Of a stretch of 8,170 nt of DNA, positions 1 to 6,085 are shown one piece after another. The stretch lies in the NCBI GenBank assembly GCA_946481225.1, contig CAMLNJ010000113.1:1-8170 (forward strand), read 5' to 3'. Each line of letters starts with the position of its first letter. The stretch's first letter is position 1. Under the pieces are notes generated by a model that was not told where the DNA came from, searched no databases, and saw only the letters and a list, made by a program, of their open reading frames with translations. Made by a program: the position numbers and the translations under genes. Origin of the DNA: an uncultured Verrucomicrobiota bacterium (GTDB lineage Bacteria; Verrucomicrobiota; Verrucomicrobiae; Opitutales; Opitutaceae).

Positions 1-145
1 GCAGGGCGCGCATGCCGTAGTAGCTGAAACGCTCCCACATCTCGGTGAAGAAGAGGGTGGCGAGCCCGCGCGGGTGCCGGCGGCTGGCGACGGCTCCGGG
101 CGGGGTTGAGGGCGGGGGTTGGGCCGAGGAGCCGGGGGTGTTCAT
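1..145 (-). CDS. POT/PTR2-family proton-dependent oligopeptide transporter, N-terminal fragment
   Basis: This is the first 48 residues of a protein that continues beyond the window edge. A proline/serine-rich N-terminal tail (residues 1-23) is followed by [20 protein letters not shown], the start of transmembrane helix 1 of POT transporters. It carries the family's ExxER proton-coupling motif (E35, E38, R39) followed by F-x-YYG. Members are 12- to 14-helix inner-membrane carriers that import di- and tripeptides with protons. The ATG lies 6 bases after the stop of the DUF885 gene, which implies co-transcription with the peptidases. No Shine-Dalgarno sequence is visible, so translation may depend on termination of the upstream gene. 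The family call is strong because the motif is diagnostic. Substrate range and completeness of the gene cannot be judged from 48 residues. Confidence 0.9.
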   Translation of the reverse strand, partial: MNTPGSSAQPPPSTPPGAVASRRHPRGLATLFFTEMWERFSYYGMRAL

Positions 146-151
146 GAAAGC

Positions 152-1918
152 TTAGCGGGGCTGGGCGAGGCGGAGGCGGACGAGTTCGGGCATGTATTTG
201 GGCGGGACGGAACCGATGGTCATCACGGCCTCGTGGTAGCGGCCGAGATCGAAGGCCGCGCCGAGTTCGCGCTGGATGCTTTGGCGAAGCCGGTAGTGTG
301 CCATGCGGCCGACGAAGTAGGTGCTGAGTTGCACGGAGCTTTGCTTGGCGCGGATGACCTTCAGCTTCGCCTCGCCCTCGGATTGAAAGGCGCCGTCGAC
401 GAGCAGGCGCATGGCGTCGTCGTCGCTCATGGCGGTGCAGTGCATCTTGTAGTCGAGGATCGAGTTCACCACGGCGCGGAGGTAGAACTTCAACTGCATG
501 AGGCGGAGGCGCAGGTCTCCGTCGCCGTAGCCGGCGTCGAGCATGGAGACCTCGTTGTAGACGGCCCAGCCCTCGATGTAGCTGCCGGACTGGAGGACGC
601 GGCGGATGAGCGAGGGGTGGCGGTTGGCATACTCGATCTGCACGTAGTGGCCGGGGTAGGCCTCGTGCAGGGTGAGGATCTTGAGCATGTGGCCGTTGTA
701 TTCCTCGAGGAAGCTGCGCTTCTGCGCGTCGGTCCAGTCGGCGGGCGGCGGGCTGACGGCGTAGTAGCTCGGGCCCTCGGGATCGAGGGGCGGCGAGTTT
801 TCCATGTAGGCGAGCGAGTTGCCGCGGCGGAACTCGGGCATCTCGATGATGGCGCAGCGGTCGGGCTCGGGCAGGCGCAGGTAGTCGTGCTTCGTGATGA
901 AGGTCTTGAGGTCGGCGACGGTGGCGCGGACGGCGGTCAACAAGCCGTCGGCGTCGGGGTGCTCGCGGTTGACCTCGGCGGTGACGGCGCGGACCAGTTC
1001 GAGCCGCCCGGCGGGATCGTCGGGCGGCGGGACGCGGTCGGGGAAGTAGCGCGGCCAGAGCTGGCGGGCGACGACGTGGAGCTCCTGGTGGACGCGGGCG
1101 AACTCGGCCTCGGCGTCGGCGAGGTTTTGCTCGGGATCGACGGCGGCGCCGATCTCGAAGGCGAATTTCTTGCCGAACTTTTCCCGGCCGATGCGCCACT
1201 CGGGATCGGCGCGTTCGCGCAGGCTTTCGAGGAAGGTCTGATGCTCGCGGAGGGCGGCGGCGACCTTGGCGGCGGCGCTGGCGAGTTCGGCGCGGCGCGG
1301 GGTTTCGCCGATGTAGGAGAGAAGCTCGCTTTCGTAGAAGTTGATCGCGCCGAGGTTTTGGCGGATGGCGGTTTCGAGGATGGGCGCGGCGGGGCGGACG
1401 AGGGCGCGGCGGGCCTCGGCGAGGATGCGCGGCATCTCGGCCATGCGCGCGAGGGTGTTGGCGATGTTGGTCTCCTTCGGGGCCGTGGATTGGGCGACGA
1501 GGGCGTAGACGCTGTCGTTGAGGTAGCGGCCGTAGGTGCGCGGGTCCGTCTCGAAGGGGCGCAGCTCGTCGGCGGTCCAGAGCTGGGCGGCGAGCTCGTT
1601 GCGCAAGATCTCGAAGTCGATTTGACCGTCGCGAGAGAGGCGCTGGAAGTCGATCTTGCGCGGCAACTCGTCGAGCGTGCGGCGGGCGAGCTCGCTCCAG
1701 CGGGCGCGGGCCTCGGCGGAGATGTCGTCGAGGCGTGCGTCGAAGCGATGATCGCCGAGGCTGGTGGCGTTCATCGGTTGCTGGCGGAAGTTTTCCTCGA
1801 GGTAGCCGCGGAAGAAATCCTGCAGACGCCGATCCTCGGCGGGCTGGGCGAAGCCGGACACGGCGGAAAAGAATGAGAGCGCGGCGACGGGAAGGATGCG
1901 GGAAAGGGCGCGGTTCAT
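152..1918 (-). CDS. Secreted DUF885 family protein, probable zinc metallopeptidase
   Basis: The protein has 588 aa, close to the usual DUF885 length of about 550-620. Residues 1-24 form a signal peptide (basic MNRALSR, a hydrophobic stretch, then GFA-Q as the likely cleavage site), so it should act in the periplasm or as a lipid-free exported protein. The DUF885 domain fills the rest. The family hallmark HEAYPGH is at residues 418-424 and is followed by EGWA with E449. By family knowledge H418, H424 and E449 are the probable zinc ligands and E419 the catalytic base. The family is mostly uncharacterised and its peptidase activity is largely inferred from this gluzincin-like motif. The ATG at 1918 was chosen because it begins the signal peptide and overlaps the S9 stop by 4 bases (ATGA). 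Extending to an earlier ATG at 2206 would add 96 Arg/Pro-rich residues that are an antisense-like shadow of the S9 gene. It sits between a secreted peptidase and a peptide transporter, which supports a peptide-degrading role. Confidence 0.92.
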   Translation of the reverse strand: MNRALSRILPVAALSFFSAVSGFAQPAEDRRLQDFFRGYLEENFRQQPMNATSLGDHRFDARLDDISAEARARWSELARRTLDELPRKIDFQRLSRDGQIDFEILRNELAAQLWTADELRPFETDPRTYGRYLNDSVYALVAQSTAPKETNIANTLARMAEMPRILAEARRALVRPAAPILETAIRQNLGAINFYESELLSYIGETPRRAELASAAAKVAAALREHQTFLESLRERADPEWRIGREKFGKKFAFEIGAAVDPEQNLADAEAEFARVHQELHVVARQLWPRYFPDRVPPPDDPAGRLELVRAVTAEVNREHPDADGLLTAVRATVADLKTFITKHDYLRLPEPDRCAIIEMPEFRRGNSLAYMENSPPLDPEGPSYYAVSPPPADWTDAQKRSFLEEYNGHMLKILTLHEAYPGHYVQIEYANRHPSLIRRVLQSGSYIEGWAVYNEVSMLDAGYGDGDLRLRLMQLKFYLRAVVNSILDYKMHCTAMSDDDAMRLLVDGAFQSEGEAKLKVIRAKQSSVQLSTYFVGRMAHYRLRQSIQRELGAAFDLGRYHEAVMTIGSVPPKYMPELVRLRLAQPR

Positions 1919-4503
1919 GGTTGCGGGGGCGCCAGGAAGACGCGGGTGAAAAAATCGGCCATGCGGCGGGAGCCGTAGGGGGTGCCGGCGATGCCGTGGC
2001 CGCCGTTCGGGACGGCGAGGAGCTCGAAGTCCTTGTCGGCGCGGATGAGGGCGTCGACGACCTGGTAGGTGCTGGCGGGGTCGACGTTCTTGTCGAGCTC
2101 GCCGACCATGAGGAGGAGTTTGCCGGCGAGTTTGGGGGCGTTGACGACGTTGGAGCTGCGGACGTAGCTCTCGTCGACGGGCCAGCCCATCCACTGCTCG
2201 TTCCACCAGATCTTATCCATGCGGTTGTCGTGGCAGGCGCTGTCGGCGACGGCGGCGCGGTAGAAGTCGCCGTGGAAGAGGAGGCCGCCGAGGGCGTTCT
2301 GGCCGCCGGCGGAGGTGCCGAAGAGGCCGACGCGGGAGAGGTCCATTTCGGGTCGGGTGGCGGCGGCGGCGCGGATCCAGGCGATGCGGTCGGGGAAGCC
2401 GGCGTCGCCGATGTTTTTCCAGGCGACGTCGTGGAAGGCCTTCGAGCGATTGGAGGTGCCCATGCCGTCGAGCTTCACGATGATGAAGCCGCGGTCGGCG
2501 AGGTCCTGGGAACGGTGGCGGGCGCGGAAGGATTTTGGGGTGAACGAATCCTGCGGGCCGGCGTAGATGTCCTCGAGGACGGGATACTTTTTCGCGGGGT
2601 CGAAGTCCTTGGGGCGCTGGATGACGCCGTAGATGTCGGTCTTGCCGTCGCGGCCTTTGGCGGCGAAGCGCTCGGGGGCGCGCCAGCCGTCGGCGACGAG
2701 TTCGGAGATGTCGGATTCCTCGAGGCGGCGGACGAGGGAGCCGTCGGCGGCGCGGCGGAGCTCGGTGATCGGCGCGAGGTCGACGCGGGACCAGGAGTCG
2801 AGGAGGTAGCGGCGGTCGGGCGAGTAGCGGACGGAGTGGGTGCCGTCGCCGACGGTGAGGGCGACGAGGCCGGAGCCGTCGAAGCCGACGCGGTAGTGGT
2901 GGACGTGATACGGGTCCTCGCCGGGGTTCTTGCCGGAGGCGGCGAACCAGACCTGGCGTTTTTCGCGGTCGACGCGCTCGACGCCGCGGACGACCCAGTC
3001 GCCGCGGGTGATCTGGTTTTTCACGCGGCCGGTCTTGGCGTCGTAGAGGTAGAGGTGGTTCCAGCCGTCGCGCTCGGACATCCAGACGATCTCGCCGGTT
3101 TCACCGAGGTATTCGGAGAAGAACTTGCCTGAGTAGCAGATGAAGGTGGCGCTGCGCTCGTCGACGACGGGGCGGACGACGCCGGTGTCGGCGGCGACGC
3201 CGAGGATACGGAGGGCCTGGTGGCCGCGCTGGTTGAAGAGGAAGGTGAACTCGCTTGAATCGGCGGCCCAGCGGACGTCGCCGATGGACCAGGGGTTGGC
3301 GAAGAGGGCGTCGTCGACGGGAATCTCGCGGCGGGTCTCGACCTCGAAGAGGCGCGGCTTGGCGTAGGGAACCTCGTCGCCGGGCTTGAGGTAGGGGATG
3401 GTGACGAGTCGCGGCTGGAGCTGGTCGGGCGGGGAGGACTGGACCATCGTCACGCGGCGTTGTCCGCCCGGGGTGTGGCGCATGGCGACGAAGCGCTTGG
3501 AGTCGGGCGACCAGTAGACCTCGGGCTCGGGGCGCTCGGGCTCGCGGGTGTCGTATTCCATCTCCATGGCGCGGCGGGCCTCGACATTGCGCGCGTAGCT
3601 GGAGAGCGCGTGGGCGTCGTGGGTGAGGGGATCCTCCGTGCCGGCGCGGATGTCGCGGAGGGCGAGGTTGTCGCCGCGGACGACGACTTCCCACAGGCCG
3701 TCGGGAGAGCGGACGCCTTCGGGGCGGTTTTCGCGGGAACGATCCTCGGCGGGGGGACGGTCGGAGCGGCGCGGACGGGCGGAAAAATCGAAGGAGTCGG
3801 TGATGGAGGCGACGGCGGGGCGGTCTTCGGCGACGAAGACGGCGAGGGTGTCGCCGTTCTTGGCGGTGATGAGCCAGGCGTGGCCGGCGTAGGTGTTTTG
3901 GTCGCGCTCCTCGCCGGGCTTGAGGCTGCCGTAGAGGCGGCGTTCGCCGGACTCGTCGATCCAGTGGAGGTCGACCTCGGTGTCGCGGCGGTTGACGAAG
4001 ATGATGCCGGAGGGCTCGCCGCCGGAGCGGGATGCGCGAACGTCGCGGCGGGGGCGGAGGCCCTCGCCGGCGCCGGAGGAGGCTCCGATGGCGGTGAGTT
4101 CGTAGCTGGCGAGGTCGAGGCGCCAGGCCTTGGTGCGGCCTTGGAGCACGACCTGCGCGCCGTCGTCGGAGAAGTCGAGCGACTCGACGGGCAGGGCGTG
4201 GGCTTCGACGGGTTTGCCGAGGAGGCGGGAGAGGGTGGCGGCGACGCGGGCGTGGTCGAAGGCGGGGGCGCGTTCGCCTTTCTCGGAATCGACGAGGATG
4301 AACTCGGTCCGCTCCCGGCCGGTGTCGACGCGATACCAGAAGCGAGCGGCGTCCTTGCCGTTTTCGGCGAGCCAATGCGGATCGACGCGGTCGCGGTAGA
4401 CGCGGGGTGCGGCGTCGAGCGAGGCGAGAGCGAGGAGGGCGAGGGGCGCGGAGAACGCGAGGCGGGCGAGTCGGCGCAGGCCGGGGAGGGGGCGGGGGGG
4501 CAT
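1915..4503 (-). CDS. Secreted S9 (DPP-IV-like) serine peptidase with an inserted VHL-beta-like domain
   Basis: The protein has 862 aa, about 100 longer than typical DPP-IV, which the inserted domain accounts for. Residues 1-32 form a signal peptide (RRLAR, then a hydrophobic Leu/Ala stretch). Residues ~50-140 and ~265-590 form the DPPIV_N beta-propeller, with repeated SPDG/SPDS blade motifs. Residues ~164-228 are the VHL-like insert, and 240-266 an Arg/Pro/Glu-rich linker. Residues ~600-862 form the alpha/beta-hydrolase domain (Peptidase_S9). The catalytic triad is S731 in GTSAGG, D804 in GELDKNVD and H836 in NGGHG. Y647 in DIYAGP aligns with the oxyanion Tyr547 of human DPP4, and N806 with Asn710. 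Two DPP4 hallmarks are missing: no YEEE motif to hold the substrate N-terminus, and the proline-pocket region reads DKIWWNEQWMG instead of the W/Y pattern. Strict X-Pro dipeptidyl release is therefore not assured. The start at 4503 gives a clean signal peptide; no Shine-Dalgarno is seen. The gene is translationally coupled to DUF885 downstream. Confidence 0.95.
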   Translation of the reverse strand: MPPRPLPGLRRLARLAFSAPLALLALASLDAAPRVYRDRVDPHWLAENGKDAARFWYRVDTGRERTEFILVDSEKGERAPAFDHARVAATLSRLLGKPVEAHALPVESLDFSDDGAQVVLQGRTKAWRLDLASYELTAIGASSGAGEGLRPRRDVRASRSGGEPSGIIFVNRRDTEVDLHWIDESGERRLYGSLKPGEERDQNTYAGHAWLITAKNGDTLAVFVAEDRPAVASITDSFDFSARPRRSDRPPAEDRSRENRPEGVRSPDGLWEVVVRGDNLALRDIRAGTEDPLTHDAHALSSYARNVEARRAMEMEYDTREPERPEPEVYWSPDSKRFVAMRHTPGGQRRVTMVQSSPPDQLQPRLVTIPYLKPGDEVPYAKPRLFEVETRREIPVDDALFANPWSIGDVRWAADSSEFTFLFNQRGHQALRILGVAADTGVVRPVVDERSATFICYSGKFFSEYLGETGEIVWMSERDGWNHLYLYDAKTGRVKNQITRGDWVVRGVERVDREKRQVWFAASGKNPGEDPYHVHHYRVGFDGSGLVALTVGDGTHSVRYSPDRRYLLDSWSRVDLAPITELRRAADGSLVRRLEESDISELVADGWRAPERFAAKGRDGKTDIYGVIQRPKDFDPAKKYPVLEDIYAGPQDSFTPKSFRARHRSQDLADRGFIIVKLDGMGTSNRSKAFHDVAWKNIGDAGFPDRIAWIRAAAATRPEMDLSRVGLFGTSAGGQNALGGLLFHGDFYRAAVADSACHDNRMDKIWWNEQWMGWPVDESYVRSSNVVNAPKLAGKLLLMVGELDKNVDPASTYQVVDALIRADKDFELLAVPNGGHGIAGTPYGSRRMADFFTRVFLAPPQP
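3706..3783 (-). other. Low-complexity Arg/Pro/Glu linker in the S9 peptidase
   Basis: Residues 241-266 are almost entirely R, P, S, E and D, without hydrophobic residues until the next propeller strand (LWEVVVRGDN). This linker separates the VHL-like domain from the main propeller. It supports the view that the VHL-like unit is a separately folding, possibly mobile module. Confidence 0.6.
3820..4014 (-). other. VHL beta-domain-like module encoded inside the S9 peptidase
   Basis: This covers residues ~164-228 of the S9 protein. The stretch runs GIIFVNRRDTEVDLHW, then YGSLKPGEERDQNTYAGHAW, and aligns with human VHL from VIFCNRS through PYPTLPPG to SYRGHLWLF. From VHL W88 through F119 the alignment is gap-free with a constant offset of 93. 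The five side chains that line the hydroxyproline pocket in human VHL are W88, Y98, S111, H115 and W117. Here they correspond to W181, Y191, T204, H208 and W210, so four are identical and one is a Ser-to-Thr change that keeps the hydroxyl. Y112 is also kept as Y205. The VHL alpha domain, which binds elongin C, is absent, as expected in a bacterium. The domain identity is well supported by sequence. Hydroxyproline binding is inference, and the fold could instead serve as a structural beta-sandwich. Confidence 0.85.
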
Positions 4504-4536
4504 TTTTGCGGGCGGCGGTTTTTCGGACGTGACGGA

Positions 4537-4555
4537 CGCGAGCTGGAAGCTCGCG
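4537..4555. repeat. Perfect hairpin (8-bp arms, 3-base loop) between the PepP-like and S9 genes
   Basis: The arms are CGCGAGCT (4537-4544) and AGCTCGCG (4548-4555), an exact inverted repeat around GGA. The hairpin begins directly after the TAG stop of the M24 gene (4558-4556) and fills about a third of the 52-bp gap before the S9 start. No T-run follows on the minus strand, so it does not look like an intrinsic terminator. A REP-like dispersed element, an mRNA-stability stem, or a weak attenuator between the two operon genes would all fit. Confidence 0.7.
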
Positions 4556-5860
4556 CTACTTTGCGCGGCGACGGCGGCGGTTCATGAGCGCCTCGATCTC
4601 CTCGGCCTCGATCGGAATGTCGGCCATGAGATCGACCTGGCCGGTCTCGGTGATGAGCACGTCGTTTTCGAGGCGGACGGCGAAGCCCTCCTCGGGGATG
4701 TAGATGGCGGGCTCGACGGTCATGACCCAGCCGGCCTGCATGGGCTCGACGGTCAGGGCGACGTCGTGGACATCGAGGCCGAGCGGGTGGCCGACGCCGT
4801 GCATGAAGTATTTCTTCACCGCGGGGGCATCGGGGGTCTGACGCTTGATGTCGGCGGGCTTGAGGAGGCCGAGCTTGAGCAGCTCCTCCTCGACGTAGCT
4901 TTCGGCTTCTTTTTGCCACTCCTTCGGTTTCTTGCCGGGGACGAGGCCGGCGCTGCAACGGCGGAGGACGCGGAGGACGGAGTCGTAGACGGCGCGCTGG
5001 CGTTTGGTGAAGCGGCCGTTGACCGGGATGGTGCGGGTCATGTCGGCGTTGTAGTTCGCGTGGGTGCCGGCGACGTCGAGCAGGAGCAGTTCGCCGTCGC
5101 GGCAGGCGCGGTCGTTGGCGACGTAGTGGAGGCAGCAGGCGTTTTTGCCCGAGGCGATGATGGGCGGGTAGGCGAAGCGGCCGCCGTGGGAGATGAACTC
5201 GTGGGCAAACTCGGCCTCGACCTCGTATTCGAGGACGCCGGGTTTGGTGAGGCGGAGCACGCGGTCGAAAGCGGAGCCGGTGAGCTTGCAGGCCTCGCGA
5301 AGGAGACCGACCTCGATCTCGGACTTCACGGCGCGGAGGCGGTGCATGAAGGGGGCGAGGCGCTCGTAGCGATGGAGCGGATACTTGCGCATCGTGTCGG
5401 CGATGAAGCGGGCGTCGCGGCTCTCGACCTCGACGACGGCGCGCTTGTGCTCGTTGGTGTTGAAGAAGGCGGCCGAGCACTCGCACATCAGGAGGTGGAA
5501 GAGGCGCGGGAAGGCGGAGAGCCACTGGATGTTTTGCACGCCGGTGCGGGCGCGGGCCTCGTCCTTGGTGAGCTTTTTGCCCTCCCAGAGCTCGTTCTCG
5601 GCGGTGGGTTCGCGGAGGAAGAGGATCTCGCGGTTCTTGGGGTCGTCGGCCTGGGGGTAGACGACGAGGATGGTCTGCTCCTGCTCCACGCCGGTGAGGT
5701 AGAAGAGGTCGGAGTTGACGACGGTGTTTTGGGAGCCGTCGGCGTTGGTGGGACAGGTGTCGTTCGCGTTGACGACGGCGAGGGCCCCGGAGGGCAGCAG
5801 GCCGGCGAGGCGACGGCGGTTTTGGACGAAGAAATCCGAGGGAATCTGCGGGTAGCGCAT
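4556..5860 (-). CDS. pepP: Xaa-Pro aminopeptidase (M24B family, PepP-like)
   Basis: The protein has 434 aa, close to E. coli PepP (441). It removes the N-terminal residue of peptides whose second residue is proline. Residues ~1-140 form the AMP_N domain (YLTGVEQEQTILVVYP is characteristic), and ~180-405 the pita-bread Peptidase_M24 domain. The five ligands of the two-metal centre are all visible: D262 (LLDVAG), D273 (NADMTRT), H358 (HGVGH), E383 (VEPAIYIP) and E398 (RLENDV). H365 in GLDVHD matches the substrate-side histidine of the family. There is no signal peptide, so it acts in the cytoplasm, probably on peptides brought in by the POT carrier encoded at the other end of the cluster. The C-terminus is a basic tail of five Arg and a Lys. 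The ATG at 5860 gives the normal family N-terminus (RYPQIPSDFF); no Shine-Dalgarno is visible upstream. It is the first gene of the presumed peptide operon. Confidence 0.96.
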   Translation of the reverse strand: MRYPQIPSDFFVQNRRRLAGLLPSGALAVVNANDTCPTNADGSQNTVVNSDLFYLTGVEQEQTILVVYPQADDPKNREILFLREPTAENELWEGKKLTKDEARARTGVQNIQWLSAFPRLFHLLMCECSAAFFNTNEHKRAVVEVESRDARFIADTMRKYPLHRYERLAPFMHRLRAVKSEIEVGLLREACKLTGSAFDRVLRLTKPGVLEYEVEAEFAHEFISHGGRFAYPPIIASGKNACCLHYVANDRACRDGELLLLDVAGTHANYNADMTRTIPVNGRFTKRQRAVYDSVLRVLRRCSAGLVPGKKPKEWQKEAESYVEEELLKLGLLKPADIKRQTPDAPAVKKYFMHGVGHPLGLDVHDVALTVEPMQAGWVMTVEPAIYIPEEGFAVRLENDVLITETGQVDLMADIPIEAEEIEALMNRRRRRAK

Positions 5861-5894
5861 GGCGGGAAAGGGTCAGCGAAAAATGAGGGGAGAA

Positions 5895-5901
5895 ATTTTA
5901 A
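5895..5901 (-). promoter_or_regulatory. Possible -10 element for the peptidase operon
   Basis: On the minus strand TTAAAAT lies about 34 bases upstream of the M24 start, in one of the very few A/T-rich patches of the window. It resembles a sigma-70 -10 box and would give a short leader. No convincing -35 element is seen at the right distance, because that stretch is occupied by the CACGGAT repeats. This is a weak call based on composition and position only. Confidence 0.22.
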
Positions 5902-6061
5902 CCACGGATTTCACGGATAGGCACGGATGGGAGGGAATTCCGGTGGTTGAGATCGTATCTGGATTTGAGGTGGACGGGCGCGTCCCTGCGCCCGTGGTTC
6001 GTGGCGGAAACAATGGGCGCAGGGACGCGCCCATCCACCTTGGGTCCGTGTTATTCGTGGT
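5901..6061. repeat. Composite palindromic intergenic element (MITE/REP-like)
   Basis: This element of about 160 bp makes up most of the only long gene-free stretch (5861-6085). Its left end holds three copies of CACGGAT (5903, 5912 and 5922; spacing 9 and 10). Its right end holds the inverted partners (CACGAAT and CACGGAC on the minus strand, again 9 apart). The outermost 17 bases of the two ends (5901-5917 and 6045-6061) match in inverted orientation at 14 of 17 positions. A stronger inverted repeat lies inside. No transposase is encoded. From memory, similar ACCACGGAT-type strings are common in intergenic DNA of Verrucomicrobiota, which suggests a dispersed repeat; this was not checked. It probably separates the GH2 gene from the peptidase operon. 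Confidence 0.7.
5968..6040. repeat. Near-perfect 26-bp inverted repeat with a 21-base loop
   Basis: The left arm (5968-5993) begins AGGTGGACGGGC and the right arm (6015-6040) ends GCGCCCATCCACCT. The arms pair at 25 of 26 positions, and the single mismatch (C/T, in the GGAC versus GGAT position) can still pair as G-U in one RNA strand. The loop is 5994-6014. Such a long GC-rich stem would be very stable in RNA of either strand. It could block read-through from the GH2 gene by structure or protect the 3' end of its mRNA. It lacks a T-tract on the minus strand. Confidence 0.85.
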
Positions 6062-6085
6062 CGATTTGTATGGCCGTTGGCCGGT

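Noticed and set aside
119..1876. 585-codon open frame on the plus strand opposite the DUF885 gene
   Set aside because: Its composition is Gly/Ala/Val/Glu/Asp-rich with no recognisable domain, and it mirrors a gene with a conserved motif and signal peptide. Long antisense frames are expected at this GC content.
1919..2206. N-terminal extension of the DUF885 gene to an ATG at 2206
   Set aside because: The extra 96 residues are Arg/Pro-rich out-of-frame S9 sequence and would bury a clear signal peptide.
1735..4587. Long plus-strand open frames (1735-3132, 3460-4587) opposite the S9 gene
   Set aside because: Low-complexity Gly/Ala/Val/Asp translations with no motifs; the minus-strand S9 protein explains the region fully.
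3450..5525. 691-codon minus-strand frame spanning both the S9 and M24 genes
   Set aside because: Arg/Pro/Ser/Ala-rich translation in a shifted frame across two well-identified genes; a GC-content artefact.
4529..5920. 463-codon plus-strand frame opposite the M24 gene
   Set aside because: No domain, Gly/Val/Asp/Glu-rich; the opposite strand has all five M24 metal ligands.
6071..6083. Small GGCC-GTT-GGCC palindrome just after the GH2 stop as a terminator
   Set aside because: Only a 4-bp stem and no T-tract; such palindromes are frequent by chance at this GC content.
5895..6085. CRISPR-like array from the three CACGGAT copies
   Set aside because: The units are 7 bases with spacing of 9-10 and the partners are inverted at the other end; repeat and spacer lengths do not fit CRISPR and there are no cas genes.
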